Shown here: one piece after another, positions 7,896 through 15,129 of the stretch
Position numbering within the stretch: the first letter of the stretch is position 1
Layout of the letters: the number at the start of each line of letters is the position of its first letter
Virus record (IMG/VR): IMGVR_UViG_3300027763_000187
Coordinates: 1-28,561 of that record
Strand: one strand, 5' to 3'
DNA: 28,561 nucleotides
Source of the DNA: a virus
Position numbers and translations under genes: made by a program
The notes under the pieces: generated by a model
The model's database searches: none
What the model saw: the letters and a program-made list of their open reading frames with translations, nothing else
What the model was told of the DNA's origin: nothing

Positions 7896-7898
7896 ATA
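7891..7898 (+). promoter_or_regulatory. Late promoter CATAAATA, 5 nt from the start codon at 7904
   Basis: CATAAATA, then CTAAC, then ATG at 7904. The element overlaps the gp16 stop codon. No Shine-Dalgarno is present. Confidence 0.65.
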
Positions 7899-7903
7899 CT
7901 AAC

Positions 7904-8473
7904 ATGAAACCATTTACAGAATATCTTGCTGAAAGCAAAAAAATCTATAACTTCAAAGTCAAAGTGGCTGGAGAATTGCCCGAAGCTTTTCAAGAAAACT
8001 TGAAGACAGCACTAGATCGTTGCAAATGTATCAAGTTAGAAAAAATCAAGACCACTCCAATACAGGCATTGCCTTTGGACTTCCCCACAATGAAAAATTG
8101 TGAAGTAACTGTGTTTGAAGTGATATGTGAATATCCTATCACAGGACCAGAAATAACCAGTGATGTTAAGGCCCTGGGACTCGACGAAGCCAGTTTTCGT
8201 GTACGAGGCGGCAGTGAACCCACAGAAGCTGATCAAGTTCTGCTAGACAATGAACCAACGGGGCAGTCACTGTTGACAGATTCTGCCTACAAAGAAAACA
8301 CAAATGTCAAACACAAAGATTATTTTGGTGATGACTTCAACAAAGGTTTTTTAAAAGACCTTGAAAAAACTGCAAAACAACGTAAAAAAGATCAAACTGG
8401 GCCAACAGAATACAAGCTGCCCAAAGGCAAGACTGACAAGTTAGGCCTTAAAAGCGCAATGGGGAGTAAATAA
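7904..8473 (+). CDS. Probable internal head protein with a gp21-type capsid-targeting leader
   Basis: This 189-residue protein begins MKPFTEYLAES. The pattern follows the T4 capsid-targeting sequence of internal proteins such as IPIII (MKTYQEFIAEA), which the prohead protease gp21 cleaves after an (L/I)xE motif followed by a small residue. Here cleavage would fall after E10 of YLAE, leaving S11. The middle (about residues 15-105) looks like a small alpha/beta domain, and the C-terminal 60 residues are strongly basic and probably disordered (KTAKQRKKDQ). It could be packaged and then injected with the DNA. The function of the mature protein is unknown. The ATG is 5 nt after a CATAAATA element. 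Confidence 0.65.
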   Translation: MKPFTEYLAESKKIYNFKVKVAGELPEAFQENLKTALDRCKCIKLEKIKTTPIQALPLDFPTMKNCEVTVFEVICEYPITGPEITSDVKALGLDEASFRVRGGSEPTEADQVLLDNEPTGQSLLTDSAYKENTNVKHKDYFGDDFNKGFLKDLEKTAKQRKKDQTGPTEYKLPKGKTDKLGLKSAMGSK

Positions 8474-9345
8474 TGGATTTTAATCAACTGTTAGCCAAGA
8501 TGAGAGACTTGGATCAACCTACCACAGAAGCCTGTGGTGATGCACCTATGCCTATGAGCATGCCACCTACAATGGATAGTCAACCGCCACCGAGTCATCC
8601 TAGTATGAGTGTTAATCTCAATGCACAAGGCATGGATAACATTGAAAGTTTGATGAAACTCATGACCAAGGTTAACCCGGATATGATTAACCAGCCAGCT
8701 AAGATGATGCCGATGCCAGCTATGACTGCAATGCCATCATTGACTCCTCCGGGACCTAGCATATCTGCCATCGGTGATCTTGGTAACTTGGATGCTGGCC
8801 CTTTAAAGATGTTGCCGGACCTAGACATGGATGAACCACACGACGAGCCAGATGCAGATAATATGGGCGGCCCCAGCGACATGGACTCTGATAATATGCC
8901 TAGTGACCACGTCGACAAAGCTCACGGTGATCAAGATGGTGACGGTGATCACGACATGGATGATCACAACATGGAAAAAGATGACGACAAGAAAAATGAG
9001 TATGCCAACGAGCCAGAAGAAGAATACAAAGACATTGACTATATGGTGAACAAACTTGCTGGTGGTATGAATGGCCCTAAAGGCACATACCCCAAAGTAG
9101 CAGGCGGTGATAATCCCATGCAACGGGTTGAAGCTGTGGATTTAAGAACTTCTATTAGAAACGAACTACATAGTCGTTTAGCAGAAGTTAAATCTCACCA
9201 ATCTGCCACCACAATGAAGCACATTAAGAACCCAACTGCTGGCGAAAAGAAAGCTGCTAAAGACATCAAGCCAGGCGTAGCTGGATATAAAGATCGTATG
9301 GATATGTTAAAGTCGGCTGAAGCTGATGGTAGATTAAAAGATTAA
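8473..9345 (+). CDS. Met/Pro- and Asp-rich low-complexity protein, probably structural or scaffolding
   Basis: This 290-residue protein has three parts. A short N-terminal helix (MDFNQLLAKMRDL) leads into a Met/Pro-rich stretch (to about residue 115), then an extremely acidic stretch (about 115-190), then a more ordered C-terminus that includes RNELHSRLAEVKS and ends DMLKSAEADGRLKD. The acidic part contains DQDGDGDHD, which fits the DxDxDG pattern of EF-hand or dockerin calcium loops, although no flanking helix is obvious. Its start overlaps the previous stop (TAATG) with GGGGAG just upstream. Position between terminase genes suggests a head or scaffold role; this is inference. Confidence 0.6.
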   Translation: MDFNQLLAKMRDLDQPTTEACGDAPMPMSMPPTMDSQPPPSHPSMSVNLNAQGMDNIESLMKLMTKVNPDMINQPAKMMPMPAMTAMPSLTPPGPSISAIGDLGNLDAGPLKMLPDLDMDEPHDEPDADNMGGPSDMDSDNMPSDHVDKAHGDQDGDGDHDMDDHNMEKDDDKKNEYANEPEEEYKDIDYMVNKLAGGMNGPKGTYPKVAGGDNPMQRVEAVDLRTSIRNELHSRLAEVKSHQSATTMKHIKNPTAGEKKAAKDIKPGVAGYKDRMDMLKSAEADGRLKD

Positions 9346-9355
9346 GGAACTATAA

Positions 9356-9736
9356 ATGGGAACAGTAACTAGAACCAACGGACTCAACTGTACAGCAGCA
9401 ACACTGTATAGTTTAAATGCCAATGCATTTTTAATCACGGTGAAAAATGCAGGTGCAAGTGCTATCGATCTAAGAGCAGAAGATGATGCTGTAGATGAAG
9501 CTGTGGAACAAATTGTTAAAGAAATTAATCCTTTGATGTTTTTTGTTACCAACAGTAGTGCAGGCACAATTCACGTGATCATGGATAGTTCGACCAGCAG
9601 CGCGGCCGAGCTTCAAGTACGGATTAGAAGAATTGGCATAGACGGTGGCGGCGCAACTACTACCAGTATTGGCCCTAACGACGTTGATATCAGCGGTACC
9701 ACAGTGGCTGCAGGCGCCAGCATTACTGTAGCATAA
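9356..9736 (+). CDS. Small beta-rich protein, possible virion decoration protein
   Basis: This 126-residue protein is not recognised. It is rich in Thr, Ser, Ala and Gly, with predicted short strands (AFLITVKNAGASAIDL, GTIHVIMDSS, ELQVRIRRIG) and a Gly/Thr-rich C-terminal tail ending TTVAAGASITVA. It looks like a compact beta protein such as a capsid decoration or fibre-tip domain, but nothing proves this. The ATG follows an AGGAAC Shine-Dalgarno. The gene ends 16 nt before a strong terminator and is thus the last gene of the unit that starts near 7407. Confidence 0.55.
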   Translation: MGTVTRTNGLNCTAATLYSLNANAFLITVKNAGASAIDLRAEDDAVDEAVEQIVKEINPLMFFVTNSSAGTIHVIMDSSTSSAAELQVRIRRIGIDGGGATTTSIGPNDVDISGTTVAAGASITVA

Positions 9737-9752
9737 AAAAAATATAAAAACC

Positions 9753-9780
9753 AAATAGGCTCTTAGGAGCCTATTTTTTT
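9753..9780 (+). terminator. Rho-independent terminator upstream of gp17
   Basis: AAATAGGCTC (9753-9762) pairs with GAGCCTATTT (9767-9776) around a TTAG loop, followed by a T run to 9780. The loop TTAG is the same as in the terminator at 13411-13434. Confidence 0.9.
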
Positions 9781-9781
9781 C

Positions 9782-9789
9782 AGTAAATA
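9782..9789 (+). promoter_or_regulatory. Late promoter AGTAAATA, 5 nt from the gp17 start codon
   Basis: AGTAAATA, then ACAGT, then ATG at 9795. It directly follows the T run of the upstream terminator, so gp17 must be transcribed from here or by read-through. No Shine-Dalgarno is present. Confidence 0.65.
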
Positions 9790-9794
9790 ACAGT

Positions 9795-11384
9795 ATGGCA
9801 AAAAGTCTCGACGGTAATTTAATCAAAAAAGCTCACGCACCTCAACGGTACACGTTGGAGGAAGTCAAACATCTAGAAGCCTGTATGGATCCTGTTGACG
9901 GTCCATTATATTTCTGTAAAAACTTTTTAAAGATTCAGCATCCTGTACGTGGATCAATTCCGTTTGTGCCTTACGAGTATCAAGAAAGATTGATTCAATC
10001 ATACCACAACTACAAACAGTCTATTGGTATGTTACCTCGTCAGATGGGCAAAACCACTTGTGCCACAGGATACTTGTTATGGTATACACAATTTGTGCCG
10101 GAAGCACAGGTGTTAATTGCTGCTCACAAGTATGAAGGTGCGCAGGATATTATGAATCGTTATCGATTTGGCTACGAAAATCTTCCCGATTTTATTCGTG
10201 CAGGCGTTTATTCATATAACAGAAATACCATCGAATATGACAACGGTGCTCGTATACAGGCAGTGACCACAACAGAAAATACGGGTCGTGGTAAATCTCT
10301 TTCACTGATCTATTGCGATGAGTTTGCATTTGTGCAACCACCAGAGAAAGCCAAAGAGTTTTGGACTGCGTTATCACCTACTCTGTCAACGGGTGGTAAA
10401 TGTATTATTACATCAACTCCAAACTCAGACGAAGATCAGTTTGCGTTAATTTGGACAGAAGCTCAAAATCGTTTTGATGAATTTGGCAATGAAACTGAAT
10501 TGGGGAAAAACGGATTTCACAGCTTTTTTGCACATTGGAATGAACACCCTGATCGCGACGAAGCATGGGCTCAAACAGAAAGAGCCAAAATAGGAGACGA
10601 ACGATTTCGTAGAGAATTTGATTGCGAGTTTTTGATTTTTGATGAAACACTAATCAATTCTGTTAAACTTGCAGAACTCAAAGGCATTGATCCCATAATG
10701 ACCATGGGGCAAACACGTTGGTATAAAGAAATTGATTCTAGATGCACCTATCTAGTGTCATTGGATCCCAGCCTTGGCACTGGTGGTGACTATGCTGCCA
10801 TCCAGGTGTTTGAAATGCCTAACATGATCCAAGTTGCTGAGTGGCGTCACAATCTAACTCCTATACAGACGCAGGTAAAACACCTAAGAGAAGTCTGCAA
10901 ATACATTCAAGACAGAAGCACAGAACTAGGCGGCACTAGTTCGCAGATCTACTACAGTGTAGAAAATAATACTCTAGGCGAAGCTGCATTGATTGTGATT
11001 AACAATATAGGCGAAGAAAACTTTCCCGGACTGTTTCTAAGTGAACCCATACGCAAGGGCCACGTTAGAAAATTCCGCAAGGGATTCAACACCACACACC
11101 GTACAAAAATAACCACCTGCAGTCAGCTCAAACATATGCTAGAAACACAAAAAATGAAGATCAATAGCAAGCCTTTGATTTCTGAGTTAAAAACTTTTGT
11201 AGCTCACGGAGTAGGATTTGGAGCCAAGACCGGAGAACACGACGATCTTGTGAGTGCAACATTATTAATACTGCGTATGGCCACTATTCTCAGCGACTGG
11301 GATCCTAAAATCTACGAAAAAATGACTGAAAAACTCACAGAAGATCAAATGCCAATGCCGATCTTTGTCAGCAGCGGTTATTGA
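9795..11384 (+). CDS. gp17: Terminase large subunit (T4 gp17-like)
   Basis: This 529-residue protein is the packaging motor ATPase and headful nuclease. Walker A is PRQMGKTT at residues 81-88, Walker B with the catalytic Glu is LIYCDE at 171-176, and a coupling-type STPNS motif follows. The RNase H-like nuclease domain shows the acidic triad D324 (SLDPSLGTGGDYA), E390 (VENN) and D484 (HDDLVSA), corresponding to D401, E458 and D542 of T4 gp17. It is shorter than T4 gp17 (610 residues) mainly at the ends. The start ATG lacks a Shine-Dalgarno and lies 5 nt behind AGTAAATA. Confidence 0.95.
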   Translation: MAKSLDGNLIKKAHAPQRYTLEEVKHLEACMDPVDGPLYFCKNFLKIQHPVRGSIPFVPYEYQERLIQSYHNYKQSIGMLPRQMGKTTCATGYLLWYTQFVPEAQVLIAAHKYEGAQDIMNRYRFGYENLPDFIRAGVYSYNRNTIEYDNGARIQAVTTTENTGRGKSLSLIYCDEFAFVQPPEKAKEFWTALSPTLSTGGKCIITSTPNSDEDQFALIWTEAQNRFDEFGNETELGKNGFHSFFAHWNEHPDRDEAWAQTERAKIGDERFRREFDCEFLIFDETLINSVKLAELKGIDPIMTMGQTRWYKEIDSRCTYLVSLDPSLGTGGDYAAIQVFEMPNMIQVAEWRHNLTPIQTQVKHLREVCKYIQDRSTELGGTSSQIYYSVENNTLGEAALIVINNIGEENFPGLFLSEPIRKGHVRKFRKGFNTTHRTKITTCSQLKHMLETQKMKINSKPLISELKTFVAHGVGFGAKTGEHDDLVSATLLILRMATILSDWDPKIYEKMTEKLTEDQMPMPIFVSSGY

Positions 11385-11390
11385 TAAATA
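11383..11390 (+). promoter_or_regulatory. Late promoter GATAAATA, 5 nt from the start codon at 11396
   Basis: GATAAATA, then TAACT, then ATG at 11396. The element overlaps the gp17 stop codon. No Shine-Dalgarno is present. Confidence 0.65.
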
Positions 11391-11395
11391 TAACT

Positions 11396-13390
11396 ATGGA
11401 TGCAACAAACAACATTGCCACTGATCTATTCTACAAAATACGTAGTAGATTTTCTGGCCTAAAATTAGGCAACGACACAGGTGCTATCACTATCAATCCC
11501 GAAGAAGCAAGATTCTTTGATTTTGATTACAAAGACGGTGAAGCAGCTATTGGTCATGTAAGTATCAGTCTTGCTGAAGATAATTCTATCAAAGTTTATT
11601 TCAGTACAGGAATAACAGAAAGTATGGATACCTTACAGAAAGAAGGCTGGTATGGATTCTTAAAAGAATTACGTTTGTTTGCCAAAAGAAGATTAATGAG
11701 TTTTGATACTAGAGATATCGCCAAAGACAATCTAGATCGTAGAGACTTTGCATTTCTAAGTCAGTACAATGCACCCAAGCAATCACAACCAAATACACCC
11801 CCCACTGTTGGAGAATCAATTATGAGCGAAAGCGCAATGTATGGCAGCAAGAACGTCAGCTTCCAAAAATTAATGGATACACGTTTAATCATTAAACACA
11901 GTAAGGCAGTCATGGACGACACTACTCCTGGTAGTAGAACAAGAAATATTGGTGCGTTATTTGTGGAAAATCAAGACGGCGAAAGATTCAAGTATCCCTT
12001 TATTCACCTAGCCGGTGCTCGAGCCATGCAACGTCATGTGGCCAATGGTGGATTGCCCTATGATGAACTTGGAAAAAGCATTGTGGGCATGAGTGAAGAA
12101 ATTGCGCAATTAAAAAGTTTTGAAAGTTATGTTGTGCGCAATGATCTAATGAATTCAATGAACAACTCCATTGTAGAACGATCATCACAGTATCTAAATG
12201 GCCTAAGAGAACAAATCAAAGCACTATCTAAACAAGGTCATTACGAGGCATACAAAGAAAATTTTCAGGCAATGGAACCTGTAGAGATTCCACAGGACGT
12301 GGTAGAACAGTACACAGATCAATTCACAGTAAGAAATTTCAAAGAAGATATTAAATCAGTATTTCCTGTTCTATATAGACTAATGAAAGAAAGCGAAATA
12401 GGCTATGACGACATAGTCGAAATGACGCAACCAGACGTAGTAGAAAACGAGGTTAGTGTAAATTACAACGATCCATTTGCTAGATTTGAAACTTGGGCCA
12501 TGGGACTAGGCGAGGCTTCGGCTATTTCCAGCGAAGATCCAGAAGAAAAATCTGCAGCCACAAAAGAATTACAAGAGCTAGTAGGCCAAGCATTTCCAGC
12601 AGGAGTAGATGGTACAAATGCCATCGAAAGCCTAAAGGGTATAATTGAAGATTCACAATTATTTCAGGCAATAAAAGAACAATCAAAACAAGATTCGGAA
12701 ATAGATGCAAGAGGTCTAGTTAAAGAATGGTTAGAACAAAATGCACCAGATACTCTAGAACAACTAGACTTTGGAGATTTTGTTCCACCAGAAGGTGAAG
12801 CGCCGGCGACTGACCAAGGGGGTGATATAACAGCGCCAGAAGCACCACAACAAGAATCCGATGGTCCAAATAAAAGCGATGTTCCTGCTTTTATGAGAAA
12901 AGCCAAAGGTGACGATGATTGGAAAATGAGCACCAAGGATATGGATGACGAGAAAACAAAATCGCCAACCAGTTCCGCTGGTCTAGCACGTAGAAAACAA
13001 GAACTAGGTATGGGAGAAGCTGACTCTGAACCGTCTAAAAAAGATGATGATGACCGTTCTCCTCCGTGGGATACAGATGATGAAAAGTCAAATTTTAAAA
13101 AGCCCAACAATCCAAACCGTACAGGTCAGGATAGTGCTAGAGCATTAGCACAAAGAGGCATGCAGTCTAAAATGAATGTTCAAGAACTAGCAGAATTTGT
13201 TCATACATTTTATGACCGTGATTCAGGCACATTCCCCAAAGGCCCAGAAGGCGTTGCTATTATGGTAGGCAAGAAGTTTGGTGAACAGGCAGAAATGGTT
13301 GCTCGCAAAATGGTAGAAAGAATGGCTCCACAACAGCAAGATCCGCAGATTGCAGAACTTGCTCGTATTAGAGAACTTGCAGGCTATTAA
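11396..13390 (+). CDS. Large conserved phage protein of unknown function, probably virion-associated
   Basis: This 664-residue protein was not matched to a T4 gene. The N-terminal 120 residues look folded (DLFYKIRSRFSGLKLG, GWYGFLKELRLFAKRRLM). A central domain (about 155-360) contains GALFVENQDGERFKYPFIHLAGARAM and a long helical stretch. Residues about 470-600 are a highly charged, Asp/Lys/Pro/Ser-rich disordered linker. The C-terminal 60 residues are helical again, ending AELARIRELAGY. The ATG at 11396 is preferred to an in-frame TTG at 11381 because the late element ends exactly 5 nt before it. It follows gp17 and is followed by a terminator, which suggests a late structural or head role. 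Confidence 0.65.
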   Translation: MDATNNIATDLFYKIRSRFSGLKLGNDTGAITINPEEARFFDFDYKDGEAAIGHVSISLAEDNSIKVYFSTGITESMDTLQKEGWYGFLKELRLFAKRRLMSFDTRDIAKDNLDRRDFAFLSQYNAPKQSQPNTPPTVGESIMSESAMYGSKNVSFQKLMDTRLIIKHSKAVMDDTTPGSRTRNIGALFVENQDGERFKYPFIHLAGARAMQRHVANGGLPYDELGKSIVGMSEEIAQLKSFESYVVRNDLMNSMNNSIVERSSQYLNGLREQIKALSKQGHYEAYKENFQAMEPVEIPQDVVEQYTDQFTVRNFKEDIKSVFPVLYRLMKESEIGYDDIVEMTQPDVVENEVSVNYNDPFARFETWAMGLGEASAISSEDPEEKSAATKELQELVGQAFPAGVDGTNAIESLKGIIEDSQLFQAIKEQSKQDSEIDARGLVKEWLEQNAPDTLEQLDFGDFVPPEGEAPATDQGGDITAPEAPQQESDGPNKSDVPAFMRKAKGDDDWKMSTKDMDDEKTKSPTSSAGLARRKQELGMGEADSEPSKKDDDDRSPPWDTDDEKSNFKKPNNPNRTGQDSARALAQRGMQSKMNVQELAEFVHTFYDRDSGTFPKGPEGVAIMVGKKFGEQAEMVARKMVERMAPQQQDPQIAELARIRELAGY

Positions 13391-13410
13391 AATTCAATAT
13401 CAACCAGATC

Positions 13411-13434
13411 GGGCACTTAGGTGCCCTTTCTTTT
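13411..13434 (+). terminator. Rho-independent terminator ending the virion block
   Basis: GGGCAC (13411-13416), loop TTAG and GTGCCC (13421-13426) form a perfect 6-bp stem, followed by TTTCTTTT. It lies 20 nt after the stop codon of the 664-residue protein gene. Confidence 0.85.
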
Positions 13435-13524
13435 GGCTAAATTGATTGTCAACGAGATCATTGGCTACAGCGTTATATATATGTAGGGGTAGAAATTCCT
13501 ACTTAACCAAAAGGAAACTTTAAA

Positions 13525-13755
13525 ATGAAATCAGCAATCGCAATCCTCGCTACCGTGTTCGCCGTATCAGCATTTGCACAAGCACCTGCTAAGAAAGAAG
13601 AAGCCAAACCAGCAGCACCAGCTGCCGCAGCAAGTGCTCCAGCACCAGCTAAAGCTGAAGCCAAAAAGGAAGAGAAAAAGCCTGCAAAAAGTGACAGTGC
13701 TAAGAAAGACGCACCTAAAGCAGACGCAAAGCCAGCCGCTGCTCCAGCAAAGTAA
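13525..13755 (+). CDS. Small secreted Ala/Lys/Pro-rich protein
   Basis: This 76-residue protein begins with a clear Sec signal peptide (MKSAIAILATVFAVSAFA, cleavage expected after A18 before QAPAKK). The mature part, about 58 residues, consists almost only of Ala, Lys, Pro, Glu, Asp and Ser and is surely disordered, so it would act in the periplasm or at the envelope. Its make-up resembles small host proteins frequent in Burkholderiales, so it may be host-derived. The ATG is supported by an AAGGAAA Shine-Dalgarno. The gene has its own intergenic leader after the terminator at 13411-13434, including an AT-rich TATATATA stretch near 13474-13481 that could be a -10 region, although no good -35 box is visible. 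Function is unknown. Confidence 0.7.
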   Translation: MKSAIAILATVFAVSAFAQAPAKKEEAKPAAPAAAASAPAPAKAEAKKEEKKPAKSDSAKKDAPKADAKPAAAPAK

Positions 13756-13942
13756 ATTTGAAGCAGAAGACAGTGAACTCATTATTGATGATGAGGTCAA
13801 ACTTGGCCGTAATCTAAAAAGCAGAGATTTTGGTAAATTAATTGACTCTGATGGAGACTTTGAATTATCAAATCATGTCAAATTTAGATTATGGCTAGCT
13901 AGACAAATGGCCATGGCCAAGTTCAAAGAAGCCCACGGTTAA
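13697..13942 (+). CDS. Small acidic protein with unresolved start, overlapping the secreted protein gene
   Basis: From about 13757 to the stop at 13940-13942 the +2 frame reads like a real protein (EDSELIIDDEVKLG, NRDFGKLIDSDGD-like KSRDFGKLIDSDGD, HVKFRLWLARQMAMAKF). Upstream in this frame the sequence is only the shadow of the Ala/Lys-rich gene, and no ATG lies near 13757. The GTG at 13697 (59-nt overlap with the upstream gene) is given as a conservative start, without a convincing Shine-Dalgarno. Other readings are a +1 frameshift near 13750-13756 that fuses this domain to the secreted protein, a rare start codon, or a sequencing indel. The terminator hairpin begins inside the last codons. 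Function is unknown. Confidence 0.5.
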   Translation: MLRKTHLKQTQSQPLLQQSKFEAEDSELIIDDEVKLGRNLKSRDFGKLIDSDGDFELSNHVKFRLWLARQMAMAKFKEAHG

Positions 13943-13957
13943 GCCCTGGGCTTTTTT
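13929..13957 (+). terminator. Rho-independent terminator overlapping the stop codon at 13942
   Basis: AAGCCCA (13929-13935) pairs with TGGGCTT (13947-13953) around an 11-nt loop, followed by a T run to 13957. The left arm is coding sequence of the small gene before it. Confidence 0.75.
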
Positions 13958-13993
13958 ATTGGCAAAATAAAATTAAAAACTAACAGATAATCA

Positions 13994-14022
13994 TTGACCT
14001 TGCTAAATAAAAAGCGCATAAT
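13994..14022 (+). promoter_or_regulatory. sigma70 promoter for gp32
   Basis: TTGACC at 13994-13999 and CATAAT at 14017-14022 are separated by 17 nt. The -35 box is identical to that of the kinase promoter at 49-77. Start of transcription is expected near 14029, giving a leader of about 50 nt before the gp32 ATG. Confidence 0.65.
14003..14009 (+). promoter_or_regulatory. Late promoter CTAAATA inside the gp32 sigma70 promoter
   Basis: CTAAATA lies in the spacer between the -35 and -10 boxes of the sigma70 promoter at 13994-14022, so the same region could serve early and late transcription of gp32. Confidence 0.5.
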
Positions 14023-14078
14023 AACATATGTGCATAAGGCATATAAACATTTTAGGCATAACATAGGAGGCATTTAAA

Positions 14079-15068
14079 ATGGCAACATTAGCAGAAATTC
14101 GTGCGAAACTTCAAGAAGCACAATCAAAGTCCACAGGACAATCCACCGGCGGTGGAGACAACGCAATTTACCCACATTGGAATATGCAGGAAGGCAAGGA
14201 AGCAGTAATTCGCTTGCTACCCGATGGTAACTCTGCCAATACTTTTTTCTGGGTAGAACGTGCAATGATCAAATTGCCGTTTGCAGGCATCAAGGGTGAA
14301 ACAGATTCACGAGCTGTTCAGGTACAGGTTCCTTGTGTAGAAATGTACAACGACGGTACAGCTTGCCCAATTCTTACAGAAGTTCGTGGCTGGTTTAAAG
14401 ACAAGGCTCTGGAAGAAATGGGTCGCAAGTATTGGAAAAAACGTTCATACATTTTCCAAGGCTTTGTGGTAGAAGATCCTATTAAGGAAGATAGAATTCC
14501 AGAGAATCCCATCCGTAGATTCATCATTGGTCCTCAGATCTATCAAATCATCCGTTCAGCACTAATGGATCCAGAGTTGGAAGAATTGCCAACTGACTAT
14601 ATGCGTGGCGTTGACTTCCGTATTGCTAAGACTAGCAAAGGTGGTTTTGCTGACTATTCTACATCAAAGTGGAGTCGTCGTGAACGTGCAATTGCTGATG
14701 CAGACAAGGCAGCCATTGAGCAGTTTGGCTTACACAATCTTAGCGACTTCTTGCCCAAGAAGCCCACTGACGTTGAACTTAAGGTCATGAAAGAAATGTT
14801 TGAAGCGTCAGTTGACGGTGAAGCATATGACATGGATCGTTGGGGTCAATACTTCAAACCAGCAGGCATGGGTCAGGCCACAGGCGATCCCAACAAAGCT
14901 GCCGCACCACGTGCTGTAGTGGCCGCGCCAGTGGCGGCAGCCGAAGAAGATGCTCCTTGGGAAGAACCTGCTACGCCGGCAGTCAAGCCAGCACCAGCAG
15001 CACCCGCTGGTGAAAGTGCAAGTCGTGCGCAAGACATCCTTGCCATGATTCGCAATCGTCAAAAGTAA
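14079..15068 (+). CDS. gp32: Single-stranded DNA-binding protein (T4 gp32-like)
   Basis: This 329-residue protein binds ssDNA cooperatively in replication, recombination and repair. The family segments are visible: a basic N-terminal helix (ATLAEIRAKLQEAQSK), then YPHWNMQEGKEAVIRLLPDG, and the aromatic/basic core WFKDKALEEMGRKYWKKRSYIFQGF. Only two of the zinc-site cysteines are seen (C86 and C96 in CVEMYNDGTACPIL). The third T4 Cys of CPVC is Leu here, so the zinc site is altered. The C-terminal tail (from about 265) is Ala/Pro/Glu-rich and ends basic (IRNRQK) rather than acidic as in T4. A strong AGGAGG Shine-Dalgarno precedes the ATG. The AT-rich leader with repeated GGCAT words could be an autoregulatory target as in T4, but no pseudoknot was identified. 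Confidence 0.9.
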   Translation: MATLAEIRAKLQEAQSKSTGQSTGGGDNAIYPHWNMQEGKEAVIRLLPDGNSANTFFWVERAMIKLPFAGIKGETDSRAVQVQVPCVEMYNDGTACPILTEVRGWFKDKALEEMGRKYWKKRSYIFQGFVVEDPIKEDRIPENPIRRFIIGPQIYQIIRSALMDPELEELPTDYMRGVDFRIAKTSKGGFADYSTSKWSRRERAIADADKAAIEQFGLHNLSDFLPKKPTDVELKVMKEMFEASVDGEAYDMDRWGQYFKPAGMGQATGDPNKAAAPRAVVAAPVAAAEEDAPWEEPATPAVKPAPAAPAGESASRAQDILAMIRNRQK

Positions 15069-15079
15069 TTAGACTAAAC

Positions 15080-15109
15080 ATAGAGTGTGGGGCAACTCAC
15101 ACTCTATTT
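15080..15109 (+). terminator. Hairpin between gp32 and uvsX, possible weak terminator
   Basis: ATAGAGTGTG (15080-15089) pairs perfectly with CACACTCTAT (15098-15107) around an 8-nt loop. The T tract is short (TTTCT), so it may attenuate transcription or protect the gp32 mRNA 3' end rather than stop transcription fully. Confidence 0.55.
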
Positions 15110-15129
15110 CTCAACAGGGCAAAAATAAT

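Noticed and set aside
8595-9123. Hydrophobic reading frames on the minus strand resembling membrane proteins
   Set aside because: They are antisense shadows of the Asp/His/Met-rich gene, since GAC/GAT/CAC codons read as Val/Ile in reverse.
13574-13753. Gln/Lys/Leu-rich reading frame overlapping the secreted protein gene
   Set aside because: It is the shifted-frame shadow of the Ala/Lys-rich coding sequence; only the part after about 13757 looks like protein.
13567-13800. Cys/Trp/Phe-rich reading frame on the minus strand
   Set aside because: It is the antisense shadow of the Ala/Lys/Pro-rich gene and has no ribosome site or family resemblance.
15085-15129. Upstream in-frame start for uvsX giving 15 extra residues
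   Set aside because: The extra residues are encoded by the right part of a perfect hairpin (15080-15109), and UvsX-type proteins start near the ATG at 15130.
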